Shown: in pieces, positions 10,746 to 22,699 of the stretch | Layout: every line of letters starts with the position of its first letter | Numbering within the stretch: position 1 is the first letter of the stretch | Assembly: GCA_024734495.1 (NCBI GenBank) | Contig: JALMQS010000426.1 | Span: 124,001-188,000, forward strand | Reading direction: 5' to 3' | Length of the DNA stretch: 64,000 bases | Source: Forficula auricularia | Taxonomy: Eukaryota > Arthropoda > Insecta > Dermaptera > Forficulidae | Made by a program: the position numbers and the translations under genes | The notes under the pieces: model-generated | Told to the model about the DNA's origin: nothing | Databases searched by the model: none | The model's input: only the letters and a program-made list of their open reading frames with translations

Positions 10746-11939
10746 TAAGCCTAAGAGGCACTTTTTGATTTTTGAGCCGATAGGACTAGTTAAGTTGTCC
10801 CGATAAGGTTTCCTTTTTTCAACAGGGACCCATATATTGAATATTTCATAGTATTTCAAAAGATAATTTGGATTTGAATGTAAATCCACTTGATAGAAAC
10901 TATATAGTACTAGTGTAATTCAATATGCCTAAGGCAAGCAAGAAAAAGCTGATGATATTTTATATCATTTTTGAAAGTCATTTAAACACATAAGAGTAAT
11001 AATAATAATATTAATAAAACATTTGGAAAAGCCAGCTCATAAAACTTGATTAGGAAAAAACAAAGATTAATCGATATTAAAGGTCATGTAAGTAATTTGT
11101 AATTTGTAATAAACATACACACAGTGACCGATGATATCTTCAGGATTTCGTAATAAAATTGTTAAATAAATAAATAAATATGAGATTATTAGTTATGGGT
11201 ATTTCTTATCTTATCTTTCGAATTATATATCTAATTTGTTCTAATTGAAAATATATTAGATTAAAATTGATCTAAGTATCAATTAGAGTGTAATTGAGAT
11301 ATATACCTACCTGACGCGAGAGGAAAATCACGTACAGGTGTTTTTTTGTATCAGGTTAATCGGAAATTGAGTTTGGTTTTGTATTTTTATACTTTCACTT
11401 TTCTATTATGTATAGTCCCGCCATATTAAGTATTAGCGAAAATCACGATAAGCGTGACATCTCTTCGAGATAGATAGAATTAATAATAATTACATGTAAT
11501 ATCTATTGAAAAGCATTTGGAGCATTAGTTAACGGATAATAAAAAGTTCGGACCTAATATCATCATTACTATACAAGGGCATCGCCAAGGGGGGGGCAGG
11601 GGCAATAATTACAATTATTAATAATAATAATATTTAAACACCTGTACTCATTAATAATTTTATTAAAATTCGGGAGAACTGATTAAATTTTTTGCACTCT
11701 CTAGTTTTAGAATTTATTGTTCAAAAAAAAAAATGAAGAAAATATCATTTTTTGGAATGATTTTTTTTGAGAATTTAAAGCATTGTTTTGATAAATGCAT
11801 GAATAAAATAATAAACATACACGTATTTATGTTTTTCTTTCAATTTCATTTAATTAAATAATTGTTTTATTTATTTTTAAACCCACTAGTATTTAATTAT
11901 AAATATTATTATATATTTAGATTTTATTTAAATAAATTG
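10746..11939. other. AT-rich sequence, no gene seen
   Basis: Contains simple repeats (AATAAATAAATA at about 11168) and a G-run at 11590, but no open frame with protein-like composition and no recognised repeat shared with the rest of the window. Confidence 0.4.
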
Positions 11940-13350
11940 TAGAGGACGAGGGAGAAGTGGAGGAGAGGATACCAATCGATTTGATTGGGGAATAATGGAA
12001 TTTAAATAATTATCGGAAAAGAGGTTTTTATCTAATTAGATTTTTCCTCTTATTAAAAACAAGGACTAAAGATTAATAAGGACACTCGATGGTGGAGAAA
12101 CAATCTCCGAAATCGAAGCTAAAATACAAGGTATACATTAATTAATGTAAAATAATTGGTTTAATAAAATTTATAAAAAAAAAAAAAAAAAAAAAAGTTG
12201 TAGGAGGGAGAGGAGGGAATTCAGATCCAATCGATTTGATTGGGGAATAATGGAATTAAAATAATTATCGGAAAAGAGGTTTTTTTATCTAATTAGATTT
12301 TTCCTCTTATTAAAAACAAGGACTAAAGATAAATAAGGACACTCGATGGTGGAGAAGTTATCTCCGGAATCGAAGCTAAAATACAAGGTATACATTAATT
12401 AATGTAAAATAATTGGTTTAATAAAATTTATAAAAAAAAATTGTAGGTGATTTCGAATCCAATCGACTTGATTGGGGAATAATGGAATTTGAAATAATTA
12501 TCGGAAAAGAAGTTTTTTTATCTAATTAGATTTTTCCTCTTATTAAAAACAAGGACTAAAGATGAATCAAGGACACTCGATGGTGGAGAAGTAATCTCCG
12601 AATCGAAGCAAAAATACAATGTATACATTAATTAATGTAAAATAATTGGTTTAATAAAATTTATAAAAAAAAAATATGTAGAGAATTGAATGAGGATTGA
12701 GATGGAATAATGGATGGAATAATTATCGGAAAATAGATTTTTAATTTAATTAGTTTTTTCCTCTTATTAAAAACAAGGACTAAAAAGATGAATCAAGGAC
12801 ACTCGATGGTGGAGAAGTAATCTCCGGAGTCGAAGCTCAAATAAAATGTATACATTGATTAATGTAAAATAATTGGTTTAATAAAATTTATAAAAAAAAA
12901 AAAAATTGTAGAAATCGAGGAATGGACAGAGGATTGGGGGTGATGGATTAATTTCCGCAATATGGAATTGGAATAATTATTGGAAAAGAGGTTTGTTTAT
13001 TAAATTAGTTTTTTCCTCTTATTAAAAACAAGGACTAAAAAAGACAGTCGATGTTGGAGAAGTAATCTCCGAAGTCGAAGCTCAAATACAATGTATACAT
13101 TAATTAATGTAAAATAATTGGTTTAATAAAATTTATATAAATATATTGAATGGGGATTTTGAGGGAAAATATGGAATTGGAATAATTATCAGAAAAGAGG
13201 TTTTTTATTTAATTAGTTTTTTCCTCTTATTAAAAACAAGGACTAAAAAGATGATTAAGGACAGTCGATGGTGGAGAAATAATCTCCGAAGTCGAAGCTA
13301 AAATACAATGTATACATTAATTCATGTAAAATAATTGGTTCAATAAAAAT
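11940..13350 (+). repeat. Six-unit tandem array of about 230-bp structured repeats
   Basis: The marker TGTAAAATAATTGG recurs at 12146, 12403, 12636, 12863, 13109 and 13325 (spacing 257, 233, 227, 246, 216). Each unit contains (i) AAGAGG...ATCTAATTAGAT...CCTCTT (partly decayed in later units), (ii) TCGATGGTGGAGA - loop - TCTCC..TCGA, and (iii) TACATTAATTAATGTA; units 1-3 also have CCAATC - loop - GATTGG. Loops vary (AACAA, AGTTA, AGTAA, AATAA) while the GGAGA/TCTCC stem is constant. Units 1-4 end AATAAAATTTAT plus an A-run of 9-25, followed by TTGTAG. No ORF. Could be a satellite or tandemly retroposed small RNA. Confidence 0.8.
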
Positions 13351-13369
13351 AATTAATATAATAGGCAGA

Positions 13370-13625
13370 ATCGTAAGTATCCTGTGAATATTCTGTGATT
13401 ATCCTGTAAATATCTTATAAGTATTCTGCGAGTATCTTGTGAGTATATAATAAATATCTTGTAAGTATTTTGTGAGTAACCTCTGAGTATCCCATGAGTA
13501 CTATGTGAATAAAAAGAAGAAAAGATATTTATTAGGATACTCACAAGATACTCACAGGATATTAATTGATACTCATGATACTCACAGGATATTAACTGGA
13601 TACTCAAGATACTCACAGGATATAT
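13370..13625. repeat. Head-to-head 11-bp minisatellite
   Basis: From 13370 to about 13505 the plus strand is built of degenerate AGTATCTTGTG-type 11-mers. From about 13533 to 13622 the complementary GATACTCACAG-type units run on the same strand. The two halves could pair as one long hairpin. The 87-codon minus-strand ORF is only a translation of this repeat. Confidence 0.8.
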
Positions 13626-13679
13626 TTTATATTATATATTATTATTTTATTTGAAATACCATATCTTGACCTGATGCCC

Positions 13680-13818
13680 ACGGAAAGACGGAGGAGAAGA
13701 GGGAGACTGAGACGAACGTGGGAGTAGATGAGGCAATGACCAGTAGGCAACTACAAGAGCAAGACATCCTGGATAGAGAGAATTGGCGTGTTGATGCGGG
13801 AAAACGGCGCATGCTGTA
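13680..13818 (+). pseudogene. C-terminal LINE reverse-transcriptase fragment (probable)
   Basis: An open frame ends at a TAG with SRQLQEQDILDRENWRVDAG then KRRML. The pattern of Leu...DR..WR near the C-terminus is typical of the tail of several LINE ORF2 proteins. Only about 46 residues remain and no catalytic part is left, so assignment rests on that tail pattern. It abuts the minisatellite. Confidence 0.3.
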
Positions 13819-14067
13819 GAACAAACCGCTTTATTATTATATTAAATACCATATCTCGAGAAATAAAATTTCCAAAAACAAATTTTTTTTATTATATTTG
13901 GGAACAGAGGCCCTAGAGAATTTAAAAAATCTATTTTAGTTTAAATATCTCTTGTGAAATTTCTGATTTTGATAAAAAATTTGAATTATCAAAATTATAG
14001 AAATTTTAGTATATTTTGGATCAGAGAGTCATCCTAGAGAATTGAATTTCTTATCTTTCGAATTATA

Positions 14068-14167
14068 NNNNNNNNNNNNNNNNNNNNNNNNNNNNNNNNN
14101 NNNNNNNNNNNNNNNNNNNNNNNNNNNNNNNNNNNNNNNNNNNNNNNNNNNNNNNNNNNNNNNNNNN
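14068..14167. other. Assembly gap (100 N)
   Basis: Exactly 100 N, a conventional scaffold gap of unknown true size. It lies just upstream of the LINE, whose 5' end may be partly missing. Confidence 0.99.
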
Positions 14168-14339
14168 TGAGCACTCCTGGCGAGCAGACGTCTACTCTTT
14201 GGCCTCTCTCAGATAAGCGATTTTATTCTTATCTTTTTTATTTATAATTATATTTTTTCTATATAAATACTCAAATAAGTATTGAATTGAATTTATTTAT
14301 TTGAAAAGCAAGCCCCCACTGGGGGGCTGAGCCCTTATA

Positions 14340-15763
14340 ATGTTAAATGTTAAGGGGGTGTCAAACCCCCCGGATTCAAACAAAATAGACACTATTCAAA
14401 AAAATATTTATTCATTAACCGATACAGGACCTTTCTTTGTGTTTGTTGAAAAAAAACAATCACAAGATATTATGTAGATTCTGATGGCAAGGAAGTTCAA
14501 TTTAATGATGAATCTCCCCTTTCACAAATAATAGATGCAGGTGAAATTATAACCAAATCCACCAATCTACCTATGCATCCGATGCTCCTCGGAAAAATAC
14601 TTTTCGAAAAACTACATAATTACAAACACAATATTCTGGGAATCACTAGACTTAACAAATACAAAAATAGGGTTGAATTCCAATCTGGACCTGAGGCCAA
14701 CAGATTTGTTAATGATAAGCAGTTACATGACTTGGGTTACGAAGCTTATATTCCACTGTTTATAAATACAAAATTTGGAATAATTAGAGACTTCCCAATA
14801 GAAATTGATGAATGTGAAATTTTAAATAATGAAGTATGCATATCAGAATTTAAAATTATTAAGGCGGAAAGACTAAAAAGAGTTGTCAAAACAAATGAAG
14901 GGACCACCTCTCTGCAGCCAACTAACTCAATTAAAATAACTGTTGCGTCACAAACACTGCCAAATTATATAATCATACATTCAGTAAAAACTGAAGTGAT
15001 TCCTTATATTCCTAGGCCTATTATTTGTCTAGGTTGCCTAAGATACGGACACAAGATGGCGGGTTGCCGATCTAAAAGGAGATGCTCTTCCTGTATGTTA
15101 GAACATGATATTACAGTTTGTACAAGCTCAGATCCCCCAAAATGTGTACATTGCGGTGGTGAGCATATTGCGACCAACACAAGAATCTGCCCAGAATACC
15201 AAAAGCAAATGAAAATTAAAGAGCTCATGACTCTTAAAAGTTATTCTTTTAAAGAAGCTCTGAGTATTGTAAACTATAAACCCTATCTTGATGCAGTGTC
15301 AATCATCCCCTCTCCTCCAATTGTGTTTGACTCGAAGAATTTTCCTAGTTTGAATAATAGCTCTTCAAATAACAAAACTATTCCTCAAAAAAGAATAAGA
15401 TTTGATAATGAAAGTGAACAAAATAATAAAAAACATTTTAAAATAAAAACCCAAAATGAAAGGAAACCACATCCCCCTAGGCCGAAACCAAATTTCAAGT
15501 TGCCTAATAATAACATAAATATTGCAACATCTCCTATTACACGAAATCCTTATACTACGTGTAGTACTAATCAAGAAGAGGATAATCCTAGAATGGACAC
15601 TTCTGAAAATATTAATATAATGAACTCAACTTCATTTATAATAAATACTACTGGAAATCCACTAAATATAAATAAACCTAACGTAAATGTGAATTTAATA
15701 GATGATAATACATTATCACACACATCGAATAATAAGAATCAAGGTCAAGATATCAATTTATAA
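14340..15763 (+). CDS. LINE ORF1, gag-like nucleic-acid-binding protein (one frameshift)
   Basis: Predicted ORF1 protein that would coat LINE RNA and assist target-primed reverse transcription. The first ATG (14340) opens a frame ending at a TAG near 14475, with TDTGPFFVFVEKK, a typical start of Jockey-type gag. The remainder continues one frame away through MHPMLLGKILFEKL (14573) to 15763. The break lies just after an A8 run. The middle has an RNA-binding-like fold region (RVEFQSGPEANRFVND, YIPLFINTKFGIIRDFP). Zinc knuckles follow: CLGCLRYGHKMAGC, CSSCMLEHDITVC, CVHCGGEHIATNTRIC. The C-terminus is Asn/Lys-rich and disordered. Two GC-rich hairpins bracket the start codon (14311-14328 and about 14354-14371). 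ORF2 starts 78 bp downstream. Confidence 0.8.
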
Positions 15764-15840
15764 AATAATAAAAATTAATTATTTATCAAGAAAAAAAAGT
15801 AAATAAATATAATTTATTCTTTTTTAATTTCTTATCTACT

Positions 15841-18800
15841 ATGGATACTACTAATCAGAATCAAAAAAAATATTTCTCTGTTATACAATGGAATGCAAGG
15901 TCATTGCATGCCAAGAAAGAGGCTTTCGAAAAAATAATGATATCTAAAGACATTGATATAGCGTTAATATGTGAGACATGGTTTAAGAAGAAATTTAACT
16001 ATCGTTTTAAAGGATATAATTTAATTAAAAAAGATCGTGATGATGGAAAAGGGGGAGTAGCAATTCTTATAAAAAAAATATAAGTTTTAACGAAATTGTT
16101 ATAGATAATACTAATTTAAGTTTTGAAGTATGTGCAATAAGGGCATATCTATCAAAAAATTTAATAATAAACTTTATGTCTATATATGCTACTCCAAACA
16201 CAATTATTGATAATAACCAATGGAGATCCCTAATGAATCAAATTAAAGGAACTATTTTTTAAGTGGAGATTTTAACGCAAAGTCAAGATTGTTTGGGGCA
16301 AACCGCGAAGATGCTGCCGGACGAAAATTAGTAGAAAACATCGACCAGGATGGATTGATATTACTCAACAATGGAGAACCAACAATGGTTCCACAACTAA
16401 ATAGAACGACATCACCTCTAGATCTAACAATAGTTTCTCCCGAAATCGCACCAATGACAGAATGGACTGTTTTGGACGACCCATATGGTTCAAATCATTT
16501 TCCAATTATTATCAAATTAACAACCAATAGACAATCGTCTAATGTAAATTTTAAAAATAAAACTAATATAAATAAAATCGATTGGATGCTATATATGGAT
16601 ATTATGGACAATAATATAAGAAGTAATTTTTCAACATCAAGTAATGATGAAACGCCTATAAATAAATATAACAAATTTATTGAAACAATTGAAAATACAA
16701 CCAATATATTTAATAATAAAAAAGACAATAAAGGAAAAAATAGAGATTCCCCAGACTGGTGGGATGAAGAGTGCACCACTATAATTAAAAAAAGGAAAAT
16801 AATGTTCAAAAAGTATATGCATACTATGAATTACGAAAATTATATTGAATATAAAAAATCTGATGCAGAAGTTAAACTAATTTTAAAAAATAAAAAACGT
16901 ACAAATTGGAAAACATTTTGCTCTTCATTGGATAAAAATACACCCATTTCAAAAATTTGGAAAAAAATTAAATGCTTAAAAAATATGACAATCCCTTCGG
17001 CCAACCCAATTAATGAAGAGACCTTAGAAGTATTTGCGGATATGATTTCACCTCCTGATGTAATGAATGAAATCGAATACCTTCCGAATAAAGAAGAGGA
17101 GAAATATAAATGGCTTATTGAGCCTTTCTCATTAAGGGAATTACAAATCGCGATTAATTCTAAGAAGGACAGCTCGCCAGGTTATGATAACATAACTTAC
17201 TCGATGATAAAATTTTTACCTACTTCAGCAAAACAAATCTTAGTAGAGATGTTTAATGAATTTAGTAAAAAAAACGTATTCCCACATTCGTGGACCACCC
17301 AAATCATAGTCCCGATACCAAAATCGAATAACGATCCAAATCCTGCAAAATCATATAGACCAATAGCCTTGTCATCCTGTATTGAAAAACTTTTCGAACT
17401 ATTAATTAAAAACCGTCTAGAGTGGTTTATTGAAAACAATAATTTATATAGTAATTCCCAATATGGTTTTAGAAAAAATAAAAGTACTCTGGACAACTTA
17501 ACTATATTAACAAATGACATTTATTTATCCTTTATAGAAAAAGAATATCTGACAGCTATATTTATTGATATACAATCTGCATATGACAATGTGATGATGA
17601 AAATATTAATGGAAAAACTAGTTGAATTGAAATTACCCAATCAACTAATTAATAACATTATTTGCTTATATTGTCAAAGGTCCCTATATATAAAGGGCAA
17701 TAACAAATTTTTTGGACCAAGAATTGTCTCAAAGGGATTGATGCAAGGAGGTGTACTCTCTCCACTTCTATTCTTACTTTATACCAGCGATATAGATACG
17801 GTATTATCACCGGAAGTTAATATTATACAGTTCGCCGATGACTTGTGTTTGTATACAAAATCAAATTCAATAGATGAAAATAATTATAGGCTTGAAATAA
17901 CTATGAGTAATGTATCAACTTGGTTAGATAAAAAAAATTTTAAACTAGAACCACGAAAAACAAAAGCCATGATTTTTACAAAAAAATATAAATTACCAGA
18001 TATATCTCATATTAATATAAATAATATCCTTATTGAAAAAGTTGAAAAAATAAAATTTTTAGGTCTAATATTGGATACTAAATTAAAGTGGAAAGATCAT
18101 ATTGAATACATATGTGCTAAATGTGAAAAAATTATCAATATTCTAAGAAGTATTGCAAAAGTTTGGTGGGGTGCTCACCCTTCAAATTGTATTTTAATTT
18201 ACAGATCAATGATTAGATCAATAATGGACTATGGAAGTCCAATTTTTGCTAATGCAGGGAAATATCTATTAAAAAAACTTGATATCTTGCAATATAAAGC
18301 TCTTAGAATCAGCCTCGGAGCTATGAAAACATCTCCTACAAATGCACTATTAGCAGAAGCTGGAGAAATGTCACTTAACCTTAGAAGAACTAAGCTAGCG
18401 AGAAAATACCTAATCACTAAAATATGTACTAAAGATAATCAGGTTTTAGTTTCTATAAGTGACCTTCAAAACAAAATGCAGAATAGCATTTTATATAATC
18501 AATTATTTATTGTTAAAAATTTTGAAAATATAACTGATAATGACCTACCTATTTATAAAAGTAATAAGCCACTAATATATAACTTCCCATACAGGTTAAT
18601 TTTATATGAACCTAATATTAATATTAAGAACTGGAATAATAACAATACTAATAATTTTATAAAAATAGAACTTTGTAGTATACTAAGAGAGAACTACCAA
18701 GATTTTGAATATATTTATACGGATGGATCAAAGAAAGAACTCGAATCCCACACAGGGGTGCATTTTATCACGAAAACACAGGTTTTTACAAACAGTTCAA

Positions 18801-19569
18801 ATTGAGGAAAGATGTATCTATATTTACAGTCGAAGCGATGGCTATTCTCAAGACTTTGGATTATATCAATTCTTGTAAAAAGAATGAAAAATTCCTGATT
18901 ATTTCCGATTCCAAAAGTGTACTTTTAGATATGGAAAATTTTGGAAAAAAAATCAGAGAATTATTTAATATATCAAATAATAAACAAATTAATAGAAACT
19001 AAAAAGGATATAAGATTTTTATGGATTCCAAGTCATGTGGGAATCAAGGGAAATGAAGCAGTCGATAAACTAGCAAAGGATGCGATACAAATAGGAGAAA
19101 TATTGGAAATAGAAATCCCCAAACCAGATGTTGTTTCTAGAATTAAAGGAAACATATTGTCAACATTTCAACAAGAATGGAGAGAATCGAGCAAAATCAA
19201 AGGCTCACATTTATACAAAATTATGCCAACAATACCCAAAAACCGTGGTATAATGATATAACACTTAATAGAAAAATTATATCTCTTCTAATACGATTAA
19301 GATTGGGACATACAACAACTCCTAAACACCTATTCCAAATGAAAATAAAGGACAATCCTTTATGTAACTGTGGCGAAATTGGCGATATTAACCACCTGGT
19401 ACTAAATTGTATAAACACAAAGCATAAAATTGATAAATTTTATTCTGAGATTTCGCGATGTATTTCATTTCCAATGAGCGTAGAAACAATTTTATATCAC
19501 TTATTCAATGAAAATGAAATGACTAAAGAAATAGTAAAATTCATAATTTCACTTAAATTATTTATATAA
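15841..19569 (+). CDS. LINE ORF2: APE endonuclease - RT - RNase H (five frameshifts)
   Basis: The polyprotein nicks the target and copies the RNA. From ATG 15841 the APE endonuclease begins with VIQWNARSL and IALICETWF; SGDFNAKSRLFG follows after frame changes near 16078 and 16262. RT occupies about 17100-18400: YRPIALSSCIEKLFE, the first catalytic Asp in AIFIDIQSAYDN (about 17567), GLMQGGVLSPLLF, and FADD at about 17831-17842. RNase H starts IYTDGSKK (about 18713) and, after shifts near 18755 and 18940, includes IISDSKSVLLDM and WIPSHVGIKGNEAVDKLAKD. After a shift near 19245 the C-terminal knuckle CNCGEIGDINHLVLNC precedes the stop at 19569. Shifts coincide with runs of A, T or G, which suggests sequencing indels rather than decay. 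Closest overall style: I/R1-type ORF2; clade uncertain. Confidence 0.85.
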
Positions 19570-19674
19570 ATTGAACATTTTGAATGAATAAATTTTATGA
19601 GTGACTCCTATATTAAGTACAAATGATGGCCAAAATGGTGTCCACCAAGGCCAAAGGAAAAAAAAAAAAATATT

Positions 19675-19766
19675 TATTTGGACGAGCCCATTTTTAAATC
19701 CCCCCCCCCCCCTTAACAATCAAATTACACCCCTGTGGGGCGTAGACCCCACTTTGGGAAACACTG
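19675..19766 (+). mobile_element. Solo hAT terminal fragment
   Basis: Contains CCCCTGTGGGGCGTAGACCCC and ends CTTTGGGAAACACTG, matching the right end of the hAT at 24440-25709. The left end is missing. It begins right after the LINE A-run. Confidence 0.65.
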
Positions 19767-20056
19767 CTCTAGACCTTATTTTAAATAAATTTAAAGTTAA
19801 AAGCTCTCCGCTTTCATGTGTCATGTGCATTAGCGTGTCCCAAAAAATCAAAATCTTCTTTTTAACGATTATACCCTCTTAATTTTTTATTTCATGTCAA
19901 AACAATTGTAAATGAAATTTCGTGTACGCCTGACCACGGCAACCTGTGCCGACTTGCAGCGAAACTTGTCATTACTTGCAGACTAAAGCGAACGCGAGTT
20001 GATGTATCGATGGGCATGCATTTTGTTAGGAAACGATTTGTTTTCAATTAGTCAAC

Positions 20057-20255
20057 ATGCCGGTGGAATTACGCAGTTCTAAAAAGTGTTTATTTTTAAT
20101 AGAGGACTTTAAACATCAAATAACGGGTTCAAAACTTCCCTCTAATGGACAAATTTGAGCACTTTTGTTTTACAATATTTGCGAAATGAATTTAACTGTT
20201 AATGAAAGCGCAAAACTCACTATCCATTGGGAAAACTGTTGCCTGCCCCAATTTT
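20057..20255 (+). pseudogene. Fragment of an unidentified TE-associated ORF
   Basis: ATG at 20057 opens 33 codons (ends GSKLPSNGQ, then TGA). A neighbouring frame continues LFYNICEMNLTVNESAKLTI. This combination resembles the N-terminal part of an uncharacterised protein type that recurs in arthropod repeats, but I cannot name it with confidence. It is broken by an in-frame stop and frame changes. The upstream 19.9-20.05 kb is less AT-rich and may be its leader. Confidence 0.3.
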
Positions 20256-20386
20256 AGCCCCGGAAATAATAATAACTCTCTCTTTTAATATACGTTCATT
20301 TGATGGAATATTTAATTTTTCTTGGCTTGTGCCCGATGCCAATAAATAATATATAAAAAAAAATCTTGGTTTTTTTAGTTTAATAA

Positions 20387-21024
20387 CACTACTAAACAAA
20401 AATTTCTTCCCGTAAACCTAACAATGAATTCCAGTAGAGTTTTCTAAGCTGATTATCATGCAATTTCCCAGTTTTTTACAAAATGTCTGAGTTTTGAGAT
20501 TTTATCTGTCAAAATGATGAAAAAGACCATTTTGACCTATTTTAGAGTCCCATTAGATATTAATCACCAATATTTGAATTCAAAATATTCATTGACGTAA
20601 AATAAAAACAGCTTCCTCTTTGATTTTCAAATTACCACTTGTATTTTACTCAGTTAGAACTCGAGTTCTAGCTAAAAAAGTAAAATCACGTGATTATAAA
20701 GGATAATAAACATAGATAAAATCATAAGGTCTTAGTTTTTTAGTTATAACTCGAATTCTAACTGAGCAAAAATCAAGAGGTAATTTGAAAATCAAAGAGA
20801 AGCTGTTTTCTATTAGGTCAATAAAATATTTTGATTTCAAATATTGCTGTTTAATATTTAATGGGACTCGAAAATAGGTCAAAATGGCCTTTTTCGTATT
20901 TTTGACCGATAATATCTCAAAACTGACGTGTTGTAAAAAATTGGGAAATTGCATGATAATGAGCTTATAAAACTCTACTGGAATCCATTGTTAGGTTTAG
21001 GTGGATAAATTTTGTCGAGCAGTG
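20387..21024. mobile_element. Second copy of the TAA-flanked palindromic element
   Basis: 638 bp with the same inverted arms as 2530-3158 and flanking TAA (20384-20386, 21025-21027). The left end is slightly diverged (CACTACTAAACAAAAATTT), the right end GTCGAGCAGTG. Both minus- and plus-strand ORFs are arm translations and are not conserved as protein. Confidence 0.75.
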
Positions 21025-21044
21025 TAATCTTATAATTTTAATTT

Positions 21045-21413
21045 TATAACCCCCCCCTTCCTTAATTTTTGGTTCAATTTCAACCAAAAGCTCTTAATCT
21101 CAATGCCCCAAAACTACATTTGAAATTTCGTTTTGATATTCACACTAGTTTTTGAGCTAGAGCGTACACCAATTTGGTAACGTACTAACTGACATTTTGA
21201 CAAAATCATTAATATATAGTATTTTGTAAAATACAATTTTTTCTATGTTTACTCATTAGAGATTTTTTGTAGACCAAAACGCAATGGGTGTACTCAATTT
21301 TTTTAATCAAATTAATTTCAGCCGTTTTTGAGATATTTCCAAAAAAAGAAGCAAAACAAAACATTTTTATCATGCAGTATTACAATGCTTGTCCATACCC
21401 TGTATGGCAAAGT
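21045..21413 (+). repeat. Family A 3' portion
   Basis: Ends TGTATGGCAAAGT at 21413 and carries the TTTTTGAGCTAGAGCGTACAC block. Lacks the TGACGTG... end. Confidence 0.7.
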
Positions 21414-21739
21414 AAAAAACTGGAGATATTAGCTTTTGGAAGAGAAAAAAAGTTTTCCAAATTAAAGAATGTAGCCGCAGTAACACCTTCTTTGTCCTTT
21501 TTCTCTTTATATTCAGCTTTTCCTTGTGTATGTTCAGTAATTTCTGTTAAATCCACATAATAGCTATTTACTGTTGTAATATAATAATTAAATAAGGATA
21601 AAATCATATGATGTGTCGACCAGAAAACTTTCACTTATAATTTAAATTTATAAATTTACACAGGTCTGTGATTAAAAATATGTTAGAATAATTTTACGTG
21701 ATCCTTTTTAGCTCTTTTAGCTAATAAGGTGTTAACTTT

Positions 21740-22245
21740 TAAGGAGTTAGGTGTTCGTTCTAGGTGAAACATTTTAATATAATAATAAAATTTGAACAAG
21801 ATGCGAGGTAGGTTTCACAAAAAAAAAGAAATAAAACAAGGTGTTCGTTCTAGGTGAAACATTTTAATATAATAATAAAATTTGAGCAAGATGCGAGGTA
21901 GGTTTCACAAAAAAAGAAATAAAACAAGGTGTTCGTTCTAGGTGAAACATTTTAATATAATAATAAAATTTGAGCAAGATGCGAAGGTAGGTTTCACAAA
22001 AAAAGAAATAAAACAAAATTGAGTTTTGAATTCGATATATTTCGGGGGTCATCCCATCATCAGGTGTCAAAGAAAACTGATTATAAATTGGAAAAATAAT
22101 TTTACAAATAACAATTTTTTATTTTTGAAATGTATGTGAAGATGGGCTGATCCCCGAAATATATCGAATTCAAAACTCAATTTTGTTTTATTTCTTTTTT
22201 GTGAAACCTACCTCGCATCTTGCTCAAGTTTTATTATTATAATAA
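21740..22245. mobile_element. Penelope-type foldback with triplicated outer arm
   Basis: The outer module (GTGTTCGTTCTAGGTGAAAC ... AGGTAGGTTTCACA) is repeated three times in tandem (about 21749, 21840 and 21929, unit about 88 bp), then an inner arm, a short core and the single complementary arm (to about 22245). Both arms carry hammerhead-like cores: minus strand CTGATGA at 22057-22063, plus strand GTGAAGA near 22140, where the first C is G. The unequal 3:1 arms fit the tandem terminal-repeat units reported for Penelope-like elements. Confidence 0.6.
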
Positions 22246-22699
22246 GCTGTTGTTTTTTTCACAAGCCAAGAACAAAAATAAAGTTAAAGTTAAATAAGTG
22301 GGCTCATCAAATTTTATAATGTTATTTTACCTATATGCAATAAGAAAAACCATTGAGAAAACACTCATAGTATTTTAAAATTAAAATGTTATTCTGTACT
22401 TTGTGGCCAATTCTGGTTCGCTGATTGGCTGAGGACATTCACTGCAATATTAAAAGTTGTGTTTTTAAATCGACATAGAAGGTACATTGATTACACTGAG
22501 TTTTAGATGATACACAACTCAAAATACTATGGGATTAATTGGACTTGGTTCATTTTGTAAAAAGAAAGTCTTGTACATTAAGAGCTAACATTTTAAAATA
22601 AAAATGAATTGACTTGGCTCACTCCAATTCTCAGCCATAATTTCAATTAAATAAATTATTTTTCTCTTCTAGGTTTTCAATTCGACTGAATTTTTTTTT

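Larger units (their letters stand above)
14168..19670 (+). mobile_element. Near-complete RNase-H-bearing LINE (Jockey/I group)
   Basis: Order: GC-rich 5' leader, ORF1 (gag-like, CCHC knuckles), ORF2 (APE endonuclease, RT, RNase H, C-terminal CxC..H..C knuckle), short 3' UTR and an A-run at 19658-19670. RNase H plus a gag-like ORF1 places it near the I/R1/LOA side of the Jockey superfamily; the exact clade needs phylogeny. All six apparent frameshifts fall in or beside homopolymers, so the physical copy may be more intact than the assembly suggests. It is followed directly by a hAT end. Confidence 0.85.

Noticed and set aside
11940..13350. Possible CRISPR-like array
   Set aside because: Repeats are about 230 bp and contiguous, not short repeats with unique spacers, in a clearly eukaryotic context.
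13642..13824. 60-codon minus-strand Ser/Cys-rich ORF
   Set aside because: Antisense shadow of the better-supported LINE tail fragment on the plus strand.
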